64,000 nt of DNA from Gliomastix tumulicola (GCA_001599755.1 BCHX01000012.1:1-64000), one strand, 5' to 3'. Counted from the first letter of the stretch, positions 35,442 to 46,252 are shown. The notes: a model not told the origin generated them from the sequence alone. Made by a program: numbers and translations.

Positions 35442-36950
35442 ATGGCTACTCTCAATACGATAGAAGAGCCCGCCAAGGAGCTGTCCACCGTCTCATCTCA
35501 GAGAGACGGTGTGTCGGCTGCCTACAATCGCATGCCAGACTCTCTTGCCCACCTCACGCAGGAAGAGATCCGGGACATGGACAAGAAACTCGTGCGCAAG
35601 ATCGACCTCATCATTTTGCCCATCATCGGCATCCTATACATCCTCAACTACATCGACCGTCAGAACCTCGCGGCCGCCAAGCTTCAGGGCATCATGGAGG
35701 ACCTCAACATGACATCGCAGCAGTTCGCCACGGCGATCTCGATTCTGTTCGTGGGATACCTGCCGTTCCAGATCCCCAGCAACCTCATCATCTCCAACAT
35801 TTCCCGCCCCGGCATGTACATCTGCGTGGCTGTCGTTATTTGGGGCACCATCTCGGCCGCCACTGCCGCCGTCAAGACGTATGGACAGTTGCTTGCTGTC
35901 CGAGCTGTTCTCGGCGCGGCTGAGGCTGTCTTCTTCCCTGGTGCCATCTACTACCTCTCCGCGTGGTACACCAAGACAGAGCTAGGCAAGCGTATTGCCA
36001 GTTTGTATATTGCGCAGCAGGTCGGCAACGCCTTTGGAGGGCTTTTCGCAGCGGGAATCCTCCAACTGGACGGTGCGCACGGCATCCGAGGCTGGCAGTG
36101 CCTCTTCATCATCGAGGGCTCGGCAACTGTCGGCATTGGTGTCATCTGCACGTGCTTCATGCCAGAGTTCCCCTACAATAGTCGCATTCTGAGCCCCCTG
36201 GAGCGCGATCTCGCTGTCTGGCGCGTCGAGTCTGGCGCGGGAGCCGCTGAGGGCACAGAGAACGAGGCCGTCCTCAAGAGCTTCGGCAAAGCTCTGTCCG
36301 ATCCCAAACTCCTGGTCCTCATCTTCTGCAACCTCCTTTCGCAGGCTCAGGGCTCGATTGCCAACTACTTCCCGACTCTCGTCGCCTCCCTGGAGTTCAA
36401 CCGCACCGTCAGTCTCCTCCTCACGGCGCCGCCCTACGTTCTCGCTGCGGCTGTCTATTACGCGCTCATGTGGTACTCGGACCGAAAGAATACGGCGTTC
36501 CCGCTCATCCTGCTTTGCATTGCGATTTCGATCGTCATGTACGCCATCACGATGTCGACGCTGAACGTGGGCGCTCGCTACTTCACCATGATGATCCTCC
36601 CGTTTGCGTCCGTCGGTCCCCAGCTTCTCCTCTACAAGACGATCAACCTCCACCTCGCCCGCCCGGTTTCCAAGCGCGCAGCCGCCTCCGCGTTGGTGAA
36701 TGCCATCGGTGGAACGTCCAACATCTGGGCCTCGTACCTTTACTACGCGCCTCCTCGGTTCTTTGCGGCTTTTGGCACACTTGCGGGCTGTGCTGTTTTG
36801 TTCGCCATCACTATCGTTGGGTACCGGTGGCTCGTCTTGCGCGAGAACAAGCGTCTGGACTCGGGTGATCCGGAGCAGATCGCCAAGGTTATGAAGGGCG
36901 GTATCACGGAGGAGATGGTGCGGATGAACTGGAGGTACGAGATGTACTAG
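35442..36950 (+). CDS. MFS transporter of the DAL5/TNA1 anion-cation symporter type
   Basis: 502 aa from the ATG at 35442, single exon. The open frame before it is unconserved leader. It has the family hallmarks: KKLVRKIDLIILPIIGILYI, then LNYIDRQNLAAAKLQG in the first loop, PSNLIISNISRPGMYIC, RAVLGAAEAVFFPGAIYYLS, the central GWQCLFIIEG, and YRWLVLRENKR at the end. About 12 membrane helices are expected. This group (Dal5, Tna1, Fen2) imports small organic anions such as allantoate, nicotinate or pantothenate at the plasma membrane. Inside the cluster it is the likely importer of the substrate. Confidence 0.94.
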   Translation: MATLNTIEEPAKELSTVSSQRDGVSAAYNRMPDSLAHLTQEEIRDMDKKLVRKIDLIILPIIGILYILNYIDRQNLAAAKLQGIMEDLNMTSQQFATAISILFVGYLPFQIPSNLIISNISRPGMYICVAVVIWGTISAATAAVKTYGQLLAVRAVLGAAEAVFFPGAIYYLSAWYTKTELGKRIASLYIAQQVGNAFGGLFAAGILQLDGAHGIRGWQCLFIIEGSATVGIGVICTCFMPEFPYNSRILSPLERDLAVWRVESGAGAAEGTENEAVLKSFGKALSDPKLLVLIFCNLLSQAQGSIANYFPTLVASLEFNRTVSLLLTAPPYVLAAAVYYALMWYSDRKNTAFPLILLCIAISIVMYAITMSTLNVGARYFTMMILPFASVGPQLLLYKTINLHLARPVSKRAAASALVNAIGGTSNIWASYLYYAPPRFFAAFGTLAGCAVLFAITIVGYRWLVLRENKRLDSGDPEQIAKVMKGGITEEMVRMNWRYEMY

Positions 36951-37814
36951 ATGCTGGATGGTGGGCGGCAGGATGATGGTAGCTTTTGGTGTGGAAATTG
37001 TTGTCATCCTTGTTTGCATTTAGTTCTACTCCTTATTCGTTGTTATCTTGCTGAGCTACAAAGAGAACATTACTGAACGTCTCCAAAGACACAAGATCTT
37101 GACATATGATATTTCTATCGTTCTAGTCCTCTTGTCGTAAGTAAATGTAAGACTGGCTATTCATTGGGGGCTAAACTAGCACGCGCTGTACTGCACCTCC
37201 TGGAACTCATTGTCATGAAATGGAGGCAGCACCTCTGGAGGCACTAACCCGCTCTACAGCTACGTCAATAAATGCACTGCGATATGTAATTTGAAATGCT
37301 CGGCTTCTGAGAGGACCATAACAGACCGCTTGGCCCATCTTCCTTCAGGCGCGATAAGCCTGGCGGAGTGAGCTATCTCGTACTGAGACTAGCCCATGGC
37401 CTAGGTACCGGCTCATCGGCTAACGACCGCTAGAGATGGAGCTTGAGATAAGTCCACGACAGGCGACTGGCCGCTAGAAGGTCCCCAAGCCTCTGGGATG
37501 AACCTTGTAGGCCGCTACGAGTCAGTGGAATGGAGGAATGCCAAGAGATAGAGCCACCCAGACCCCGTGCTTATCAGCAAGCAAGATTGCGGGGAAATGC
37601 TGTCCCAGTGCTGCGTGTGCGGAGTGCGCACTCCTGAACAATCACTGCCATCTTCCGTGGTCAGGCGAGCAAGCTTGTGCCTCTTCCACTGGCATTGCCC
37701 CAGCGGCGCTCCTCCCAGATGCACACCGGCCCTTGTCTGACCTGATTGGAAACCCTGGAGCATCTCCCGCCTGCCTTCAGCTCCGGCCGACGACCCCTCC
37801 CTTCTCTCTGCATC
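36951..37814. other. Spacer between transporter and C2H2 regulator
   Basis: 3' flank of the transporter and promoter/leader of the regulator. A CTCCTCC half-site lies in GGCGCTCCTCCC near 37706-37717, about 100 bases before the ATG. No gene seen. Confidence 0.5.
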
Positions 37815-39812
37815 ATGTCCAGACCCTCCGTTCTCATCTCCCCCGTACCAACGATCTCGCCGGCTTCGGACACGCCGCGTCAGACCTCGTACCAGCCCTT
37901 CCAGTGCGGCGTGTGTCACAGTCGTTTCACGCGACAGGAGAACCTCAGACGTCATGCTGCGCTTCATCGCCGGGATTCACAGGGCATCTCGTCCATTTCG
38001 TGCCACATCTGCCACGCGACCTTTGCAAGATCTGACCTCCGACATCGCCACATGAAGCGGAAGCATGCTGGCCTGCCAAATACACAGGCGCATAACGCAG
38101 GATCGACAGTGCCGCGGGAGATGAACGGCCTCCATGGAGGTAGCAGTAGCAGGCCATCACCTCCCGAGATCGCATCAGACTCGCCTTCGTCGTCCGAGGA
38201 GGGCTTCCAGACCACTGGCTGGGCCGCTGGCGACTACCAGATGACCTCTGATTCTTCAGTGCAATACTCGGCGAGCTGGGATTCTCAGGGCAGGTCCTAT
38301 CTCGGATCCGGCGACGGAGATCAGCTAGGCTTCACGGCCTCAGCTCAACTCGGCCAGAGCATCGACTCGTATCCGCACGCCACGGGCAAATCACCAGCCC
38401 ACAGCCCTCCAACGGACGATTGGTTCCCTTCACACGCACAAATCGCCACAGGATGTCAACTATTCTTCACCCACATCGCGTCCTTCGTACCGTTCATCCA
38501 CCAGGCCACATTTCATCCCTCCGACACGACCGGCTATCTACTCCTGAGCATGCTCTCGCTCGCATACCAGCACGGCCACGATCCCGACGATGCAGGACAT
38601 GAGAGTTCGGGAGCGAGTCTGTCAGAACGATGCTTCCACCGAGCCCGAGCTCTGATCACCAACGACGAGAACACAGAGGAGGAGGAGGAGGACGACGATG
38701 GGACAACTCGGCAGCACGTGCCCCTCATCCAGGCTTGTCTGCTCCTCCAGATCTGCGCAATGATGTATCTCTGCGGCGATGCCTCTAAGTACGGCCTGCG
38801 CATGCATTCGCGTATGATCCTCGCGGTTCGAGCCTGCCGACTCGTTCAGCCGGCCGTGGACGTCCTCTCCGATCATGCCGAGGACCTCGAGCTGCTGTGG
38901 AAGAAGTTTATACGGCAAGAGACGGAGAAGAGGACCATGTTTGCAGCCCACCAGATCGACACGCTCTGGTACCAGCTCCTGTCTATACCGCGCCAGCTAT
39001 CACATCTCGAGATCAAGCACGAGCTTCCTTGCCCCGAGACTTTCTGGAAGGCGTCCTCGTCCGCGGAGTGGGCACACCGAAAGCTTGTAGCGCAGCATCT
39101 GGGCACGCGGCCGATGCAATACGCGGACGTAGTGCGGCAGCTGGTGTCCTCTGGTGTTGACATCAACTCGATTCCCGAGTTCGATCCGTACGGGACGGTG
39201 AATATTACGCACTTCTTGGCCTCGAGCGCGCGGGAGGTCTCTGGATGGTGTACCATGACGGGCACCGTCAGCACCGAGCGGATCGAGCCTCTTCGGTCGT
39301 CTCTCCTTTCGCTCAGCACCATCATACACACGCAGAAGCAGGCCCACCGGTCCTGCTCCATCCCTACAGCTTCCGCGTTGAGCGAGGCGACGTGGGAGTC
39401 TGCCATGCTGGAGATGCAGATCTGGTCCCCCTCGCATACGGGCGGTATCGTCGGCAGAAGCATGGACGACGTCCTCCAGCAACTCTCGCATCTGAGCTAC
39501 TCGTGCGATTTCCTGTGCGAGCCATCAATGGCCCTCAATATCCAGCCGCATGTGGACTGGTTCCTCCGATACCTCGACTCTACCGTCGACGACGCGGAGA
39601 CAGCGGAGGCACCGTGGATAACGCTGTACGCGTACAACGCTTTTATCATTGCGCTGCATCTGGTGCGCGGTGGAATCGAGGCCGCCATGCAGGTTGTCGG
39701 TCTCTATGACGTGCAAGAAGCTTTAGAGTGGGGGAAGAAGGTGTTTGGGGGGAGAAAGCAGCGACAGCTTGGGAAGCTCGCCATGGCATGTTTGGATACT
39801 TTATCAGTGTAA
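37815..39812 (+). CDS. C2H2 zinc-finger transcription factor with fungal TF domain
   Basis: 665 aa from the ATG at 37815, single exon; the preceding codons in the frame come from a TTG. Finger 1 is CGVCHSRFTRQENLRRHAAL-H (residues 31-51) and finger 2 is CHICHATFARSDLRHRHMKR-KH (63-84), arranged as in the Adr1 type but with a longer linker of 11 residues. A Ser-rich region follows, then the fungal-specific regulator domain from about residue 210 (THIASFVPFIHQATFHP, LSLAYQHGHDP, LIQACLLLQICAMM, WKKFIRQETEKRTMFAAHQI), interrupted by an acidic EEEEEDDD run. It is nuclear and probably the local activator: it lies between the two divergent promoters carrying the shared palindrome, and its helices predict GAG and GNG triplets. 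Confidence 0.93.
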   Translation: MSRPSVLISPVPTISPASDTPRQTSYQPFQCGVCHSRFTRQENLRRHAALHRRDSQGISSISCHICHATFARSDLRHRHMKRKHAGLPNTQAHNAGSTVPREMNGLHGGSSSRPSPPEIASDSPSSSEEGFQTTGWAAGDYQMTSDSSVQYSASWDSQGRSYLGSGDGDQLGFTASAQLGQSIDSYPHATGKSPAHSPPTDDWFPSHAQIATGCQLFFTHIASFVPFIHQATFHPSDTTGYLLLSMLSLAYQHGHDPDDAGHESSGASLSERCFHRARALITNDENTEEEEEDDDGTTRQHVPLIQACLLLQICAMMYLCGDASKYGLRMHSRMILAVRACRLVQPAVDVLSDHAEDLELLWKKFIRQETEKRTMFAAHQIDTLWYQLLSIPRQLSHLEIKHELPCPETFWKASSSAEWAHRKLVAQHLGTRPMQYADVVRQLVSSGVDINSIPEFDPYGTVNITHFLASSAREVSGWCTMTGTVSTERIEPLRSSLLSLSTIIHTQKQAHRSCSIPTASALSEATWESAMLEMQIWSPSHTGGIVGRSMDDVLQQLSHLSYSCDFLCEPSMALNIQPHVDWFLRYLDSTVDDAETAEAPWITLYAYNAFIIALHLVRGGIEAAMQVVGLYDVQEALEWGKKVFGGRKQRQLGKLAMACLDTLSV

Positions 39813-39903
39813 ACGGACACAATTCACCTGGAATACAACACCCACATCTTCACGACATTATGGAACCCTTTTCCTCTATTATTGTTTTCTCAAGGACATC
39901 TAT

Positions 39904-40377
39904 CTACACCTGAGCAATGCACTCGATCTCAATCACCGTACCATCACCGGGCGGCAGTGCCTGCAAGCAAGACCGGGACGGCATCGGCTTGGGGAGAAAC
40001 TCGATATACACCTCGTTCATGGCCGCAAAGTCCTTCATGTCTGCGAGGTACACATTGTACTTGACGACTTGCTCTAGGGACGAGCCCGACAGCTCGAGAA
40101 CCTCCTTGAGATTCTGCAGCACTTTTCTCTGAATGGTGGTGTAACTGAGTCAGCCAAGAGAATCACCAAATCGTTGGGCTTTGGATTGGCGAGAGACTTA
40201 CCGTGGCTTGCTTGATCTCGCCCGTTGCAGTCTGACCTGCAAGGAATACAAGTCCAGGGACCTTCACAGCCGGGCCTGGAGAGGTCAGGATCGATGCAGT
40301 CTGCTAAGCCACCAATGAAGCTTACAGTTATGCGGCTTAGGGGGAAACTTCTCGCTGGAGATGAGTTCGCGAGACAT
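39904..40377 (-). CDS. RidA (YjgF/YER057c/UK114) family protein, three exons
   Basis: The model is complement(join(39904..40128,40202..40275,40326..40377)), 116 aa. Introns are GTAAGC..CTCCAG (40276-40325) and GTAAGT..ATTCAG (40129-40201). The joined protein reads SRELISSEKFPPKPHN, then PAVKVPGLVFLAGQTATGEI, then NLKEVLELSGSSLEQVVKYN and VYLADMKDFAAMN. The conserved arginine is in MPSRSCLQALPPG, followed by VIEIECIA. RidA proteins hydrolyse reactive enamine/imine intermediates to ketones plus ammonia. Its presence hints that the cluster handles a nitrogen-containing substrate or an imine formed during oxidation. It shares a divergent promoter with the 2OG dioxygenase. Confidence 0.93.
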
Positions 40378-41111
40378 GGTTGCTGGTATGGTCGATGTTG
40401 ATGTTGATGTTGATGTTGGAGCTGGTGAAGACGTCGATGCCAGAGAGGGTAAAGCTTGAAGAATGAACAGGGGAGGAAATGCCACCGGCGATTTCCTTAT
40501 CGTTTTATGTACGGTGACCAAGCTGAAAAGCCCTCTGAACTGTCCTCTCCTTGTCCCAGATTAGAACAGGACCAGGATCTGCACCTAGGCGGAGGAGCCC
40601 CGCTTGCAGTCGATGTGATAGATAACGACAGGGATAAGCTACGAGGAAGAGGAAGCGGAAGAGGCGGGGAGGAGCTCCTCCGTATCCACCCACTCCTCTC
40701 AAGCGGTTGTCCTCCACGCCTATCTTTGCGTGGCGCCAATCAGTGCATAGTGGGAGGACAAGCCAAGGATCGAGCGGAAATCGAGCCGGGAGATGATGTT
40801 GTTCTTGGCTGGCTACTGGGTTGCTGCCTCGGGAAGCCGAGAGTGGTCTGACCTCTGGGTCCGAACTGGCTGCCTCGAGCAGGCGGCCAATCATCCAAGT
40901 CTGCAGGTCGCGATTCCCAGCTTCAGAGTCTACCCTTTACAAAGCTCGCGTGCTTTGCTCCGTATAAGAGAAGTAGATGCCTCACCATCCCCATGTCCTC
41001 AGATCCATAGATTGATAAGTCCACTGACCGACCTGCCTTCGACAGTACTAAACAGCATCTTACAACCAGCCATCCGCCGAGAGGACACGACAAGCAGACG
41101 ACACCAACATC
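40378..41111. promoter_or_regulatory. Divergent promoter of RidA and 2OG-dioxygenase genes
   Basis: Contains the perfect palindrome at 40668-40681, a weaker copy GGAGGAGCCCCGCT at 40591-40604, and a GATGTT hexanucleotide run close to the RidA start (about 40393-40418). Confidence 0.6.
40668..40681. promoter_or_regulatory. Perfect palindrome GGAGGAGCTCCTCC, second copy
   Basis: Identical over 14 bases to 34925-34938. It lies about 290 bases before the RidA start and 430 before the dioxygenase start. Confidence 0.7.
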
Positions 41112-42548
41112 ATGGCCCCTTCAGCTCCGTTCAACCCTCCCGCAGCGGATCTCCCCGGCAAGCCCTCCGTTCCGGGCTGGGTGCCGCCCCCAGTGACCCA
41201 GGAGAAGGAGAACTTCGCCAGTTTGAGCTCCGTTGACCTATCACTCCTCGACTCGGACGATCCGGTGGTGGTTGACGGCCTTGTTCAGCAAGTTAAAGCT
41301 GCTATTAGAAACGATGGGTTTCTCTTCCTCGAGAACTATGGCGTTTCGTTGGAACAGGTAAGAATCCGATGCTTCACGCCATTGTGAAGGGCCAAGCTCC
41401 TGACTGCAATCTCTCCGGCAGCTCCATCGTCAGTTCTCCCTAGCTCAGTACATGTACGACAACATCACCGAGGAAGACAAGGAGCGGCTCCTGTTCAGCC
41501 CAGAGAAAGGCATCTGGTCCGGTTACAAGCATCCATATGGATTCAAGGTAGGCTAGCAGACAGTGCTACCCGCTCCCAGCGATAAGTTAGTTTGACTGAC
41601 GAATGGCAGCGTCACCGTGGCCCTGCAGACGGCATTGAGCAGTTCAATTGGTACAAGAAGGACTGGGACAATGTCGCCGAGCGGGTGCCCACGTGCCTGC
41701 ACCCCTTCATGGACGAGATCGAAGCCTTCGCGAACTACCTGACCAAGTCCGTCAACCGACGCCTTCTGACGCTCTTCTCCCGTGTCCTGGAACTGCCAGA
41801 CGATTATCTGTGGGACAATGTTCAGTCGCATGGCTGCCCAACAGGCGAGGGCTACTTCCGCCACGCCCTCTTCCGCCCCGTCAAGAAGGAAACGGAGGAG
41901 TCGTCCAAGGGTCTACGCATGCACGGACACACCGACTTCGGCCTCACCACTCTGCTCTTCTCTGTGCCGATCTCGTGTCTCCAGATCTGGGGCGCCGACG
42001 AGCAGTGGTATTATGTTCCGTACAAGCCTGGCGCGCTCGTGATCAACATCGGCGACACGCTGGAGATTGTCTCGGGCGGTCACTTCAAGGCCACGCGTCA
42101 CCGTGTCTACAAGCCCCCCGTGGACCAGCGTAGCTCTGACCGTCTGTCCCTGGTGCTCTTCAACAGCTCCATTGGCGATCTGCGCATGACTCCCGCTTCC
42201 GGTACGTCTTCAAACCAACCTCGTGCCTGTGCCTGTGCCTTGGCAATTAGCAATATCCAAGCTCTGAAAGATGGCACGAGTAGACCGCTGACGCTCAAGA
42301 CAGACTCACCGCTCATCCAACGCGAGGGCTGCGTCGAAGATCAAGGCGTGTACGCCGAGTTCAAGAAGCGAACCGCTGCCGGGAAGCTCGTGCCGACGAA
42401 CCGCGAGTGGCGTGAGATCCAGATCTCTACATGCACGGATCCGACGGACGGCGAGAGGAACCGGGTGGGAGCTGACCAGGTTCTGGTCAACGGCAAGATT
42501 ATGCACCAGAGGGAATACATGGGGGTGAAGGTCGTGCTTCCTGTGTAG
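41112..42548 (+). CDS. Isopenicillin-N-synthase-like 2OG-Fe(II) oxygenase, four exons
   Basis: The model is join(41112..41357,41422..41547,41610..42201,42262..42548), 416 aa. The first two introns are canonical. The third is in-frame and 60 nt long (GTACGT..CCAAG); its sequence reads as low-complexity if translated, so I splice it, with less certainty. N-terminal DIOX_N features are VDLSLLDSDD and AIRNDGFLFLENYGV. The iron site is LRMHGHTDFGLTTLLF (His about 229, Asp about 231) and FKATRHRVYKPP (His about 286), with 2OG-binding Arg-x-Ser in DRLSLVLF. The enzyme uses O2 and 2-oxoglutarate for hydroxylation, desaturation or ring chemistry on an unknown substrate. It is the second 2OG oxygenase of the cluster. 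Confidence 0.92.
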
Positions 42549-44062
42549 AAGCATTTGGGTATATAAGTATGGTAGCGATGAAGTAGATCTAGAGATGCGA
42601 TGAGGAGGTTGATGAGGTTGATGATGAGGTTGACGTAAGCAGCTGGTGCTTTCTAGAACATCTGGGCGAGGGAGGAGCGAGATTAGGGCTCGAGAGCTAG
42701 GTAGCACATACTTCTTTCAACTCGCAATTTCACCTGGTACCTTCCGTTTCTCAAAGACAGTTGAGGAAGGAACGAGACTTGACCCGCCTCGCGCAATAAA
42801 AAGCTGCCCCAGACAGAACTCGAGAGCTAGAATTCATTTCTTCCCTCTTACAGCACACAACTTCTCACCAGAAACTCGGGCTAGAGGCCAGATTTCAAAT
42901 TTGAGCCTGGAGAGGCGCCGGCCTCCAAGGGTCTCTCCAGGCAACTCCAAGGGCCTCCCGAGCCAGGTAAGTCAGGTTGAAACGCTTTGCCATCGTCGCG
43001 TTCGTGTTTCCTTGTCCTTCTACACCATTTGGTGAAGCTCTCCCCAACTTCACCTTCTCCCTCAATGCATTCCGTTGATTGCTACTCCAAACATCTTTCC
43101 CATCGGGTGTCCAGGGGAATGCATACCTTCACGTTCTCTACTTCTTATACGCGCACAATTACCATAACGCTTAGAGCCTCGGTTAAAACCGCCTGTCTTT
43201 TCCCAACCTATGCGTTGTCATGTTTGTGCTTGTGCGTGAATTGGTAGCGGCAAAAAAAATTCAAATCAATTAGCTCTGGATAATCCGGACCCTTCGGCTG
43301 TCGTCGAACGGCTCAGCTGCTTTCGACCATGCAAGAGGTCTGCAATGCAGAAAGGGGTCGGCGTGAGCTGCTCAGTGTCAATAATGGGATGCTCCTGGGC
43401 CTCCCGTGGTCTTCTAACGAAACTGGCTGGACATTACAGGGCAAGGGGTGCTGGGCTTAACAGCTCGTGGCCGCTCAAGTCGAAGAATTCACAGCGTCGG
43501 TTGACCTATGTCGTAGATTGATGCCCGCAGAGCTCGTCAAATTAGGACGAGCCGATATTGGCTCACGCTAATTGCTTGGATCCTTTTGACGTATAAAAAA
43601 GGGTAGATCGTCCATCCGGGCCCGTGGCGTGGCGTCTTACGCAGCGCCAGCAAAAGTTGGTGGTCAGACAATATCGCCCCCAATGAGCATCTTCCCTTTC
43701 CGATCAAATTCGACCGAGGTGTAATTAACGCCCCCCTCATCTGTGCCATCCAATCACGAGCCATGAGGGGAGTGCAGCTACGAGGGCACGTGCGGGTGCG
43801 GGGAATCAGCATTGATGCATGTGCGGCCGACGTCTGCATGATGATTTATTGATTACGCTCGGAGGCCTGAGAATTGGAGGGGGGACGGACCGGCAAAGCT
43901 GGAAGAAAGAGGGGAATTCTCAGTGGTGATAAAAGGAGGGGACGCTCCAAGGCCGCACAGCTCGAGGACAGGAGGAGCACCTGCATTACCTTTCTCCTCC
44001 TCCTCACACTCTAAATCATCCATCCATCCATCCCACAAGCATCACCATCCAACATCGCGATC
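42549..44062. other. Intergenic, about 1.5 kb; GMC promoter at the right
   Basis: No gene recognised. Right before the GMC gene are GGAGGAGCACCTGC (43971-43984) and a CTCCTCCTCCTC run (about 43993-44005), both carrying the GAGGAG half-site. Confidence 0.5.
43971..43984. promoter_or_regulatory. GGAGGAGCACCTGC, variant of cluster palindrome
   Basis: 12 of 14 matches to the palindrome, about 80 bases upstream of the GMC start codon, so partly within a probable leader. A polypyrimidine CTCCTC tract follows, so chance is possible. Confidence 0.4.
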
Positions 44063-46252
44063 ATGGGTCTGTACACCAAGCTCCCCGAAGGCATCGAGGA
44101 AGTCGACGTGATCATCGCCGGAGGTATGTCAATACAGATTTGCCTGCCCCCGACTGCACAATTGGAGACGCAAACTGACTGATGAATGCTCCTTCAGGTG
44201 GCACTGCCGCGTGCATCGTCGCAGGACGCCTCGCCGAAGCCGATCGAAACCTTTCCATCCTCGTCATTGAAGGCGGCCAGGACAATCGTGGCGTCGCAAG
44301 CATCGAGAACCCCGTCTTCTTCCTCGATCATCTCAAGCCCACGAGCACCACGGCCATCTTCTACCAGGCCAACAAGTCGGAGCATCTGGCCGGACGCGCG
44401 CCCATTGTTCCCTCCGGCGGCACCCTTGGAGGAGGGTCGTCGATCAACTTCATGCTGTATACCCGTGCGCAGCGATCTGACTTCGATTCTTGGAACGCAT
44501 CGGGGTGGTCTGGGGAGGAGATTTATCCCTTTCTGAAGAAGGTATGCAGGACATGACTGCCGCGTGATCTATTAGCTGGTCGTGCGTGCCATGAGCTGAG
44601 CTAACACCTCATTGATAGCTCGAGACGTATCACGGCAGGGGCAAGCCCGAGCATCACGGCTTCGATGGCCCCGTGCAGATCACCGACGGAACGTACCGTA
44701 ACACCAAGGCCGAAGACGACTTCCTCGCCGCAGCAGAAAAGGTTGGATGGCCCGACATCGTCGATCTGCAGAATCTGGATGACAACAACGGCTTCGAACG
44801 CTGGCTCCGCACCGTTTCCAAGGAGGGCCGACGACAAGATGCCGCCACGGCTTACCTCCACAAGAAGCTGGAGGGTGACGAGTATCCGAATCTCCATGTC
44901 CTGACCGAGTCCAAGGTCATCCGGGTGATCCTCGACGACAACAAGCGAGCCATTGGTGTAGAGTATACGCCCAATCCCGCGTTCCAGCCTCTCATCGGCC
45001 CCGATCAGCATCCCAAGTTCACCGTCAAGGCTCGGAAGCAGGTCGTCGTCTCCTGCGGTGCATGCGGCACGCCATCCGTGCTGGAAAGATCAGGCCTAGG
45101 CGATCCCAAGTACCTCAAGAGAGCGGGCGTCCCCGTTCAAGTCGACCTCCCAGGCATCGGCCGAGACTACCAGGACCACAACCTTATCCTGTGGCCTTAT
45201 CGAACCAACCTCGAGCCATACGAGACCATGGACGCCGTTGTCCGATCCCCCGAGAAGCGTCAGGAGCTGATCGACTCGAAGCATAAGATTCTGGGCTGGA
45301 ATGGGACTGATCTGTCGTCCAAGCTGCGGCCAACGGATGAAGATGTTGCTGCTCTAGGTCCTGAGTTTCAGGCCGCATGGGACCGGGACTTTAAGAATGC
45401 CCCTGATCGTCCTATTATGCACATGGGACTGGTTTCTTGGTAAGTCAACAAATTGCTTGTGGCCGGAAAATCTTCCAGCCGCCAGACACGTGGAACTAAC
45501 TGCCAGCTCCTCCCACATGCATCTGCCCCTCTGATCCCCTTGCTTCTTGACGGTGGCCTCTCCCAGCCACCTCACAAATCCTACACACCCCCAGCCAGCC
45601 GCCCGCCCTGATGACCATGAGTTAGTTAAGTACCCATCCATACTAACCGTCAACCAACAGTTACCTAGGTGACCCGTCCACGGTACCAGAGGGCCAGTAC
45701 GTCACCATGGCCAACTACACGTCGTACCCCTACTCCCGCGGGCACCTGCACATCACCGGCCCCTCCATCACCGACGCCCTCGACTTCGACACCGGCTTCC
45801 TCAGTGACGAGCACGGTCTAGACCTGAAGAAGCAGCTCTGGGCCTACAAGAAGTCCCGCGAGATCATGCGACGCACGTCCATGTACTGCGGCGAAGTTGC
45901 CCTTGGCCATCCGGTCTATGCCGATGGATCCAAGGCTGCGTGCACGGACGGGCCTGCGGGCGGCGCAAGCGTCGAATCCGACATCGAGTACTCGGCCGAG
46001 GACGACGCTGCCATCGAGCAGTCTATTCGAGAGAACATCGGGACGACCTGGCACTCGATCGGTACCTGCAAGATGGCCCCACGAGAGGAGAACGGAGTCG
46101 TCGACGAGCGTCTGAATGTCTGGGGAACCGAGGGGCTGAAGCTGGCGGACCTGAGCATTCCGCCCATGAACGTCTCGGCGAACACCAACAACACGGCGAT
46201 GGTGATAGGGGAGAAGGCGGCGGCTCTGATCATCTTCGATTTGGGATTGTAG
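44063..46252 (+). CDS. Alcohol-oxidase-like GMC oxidoreductase, four exons
   Basis: The model is join(44063..44123,44198..44541,44619..45439,45661..46252), 605 aa; introns are about 74, 77 and 221 nt. The exon 1/2 join restores the FAD fold VDVIIAGGGTAACIVAGRLA. Further signatures are APIVPSGGTLGGGSSINFML, VSCGACGTPSVLERSGLGDP, PGIGRDYQDHN, and the active-site pair TTWHSIGTCKM (His about 539) and MNVSANTNNTAM (Asn about 582). The layout is that of methanol/short-alcohol oxidases: O2-dependent oxidation of an alcohol to an aldehyde with H2O2 formation. It is slightly shorter than the usual 650-665 aa and ends in FDLGL without an obvious peroxisomal signal. The last codons and 3' flank are duplicated at 28521-28676. 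Confidence 0.92.

Noticed and set aside
35982..37019. 345-codon minus-strand frame
   Set aside because: Antisense to the MFS transporter; hydrophilic low-complexity composition typical of a shadow frame.
42202..42261. Reading through the third intron of the 2OG dioxygenase
   Set aside because: The frame is open, but the 20 codons are a Cys/Ala-rich stretch absent from the family pattern, and a GTACGT donor is present; splicing preferred, with some doubt about the AAG acceptor.
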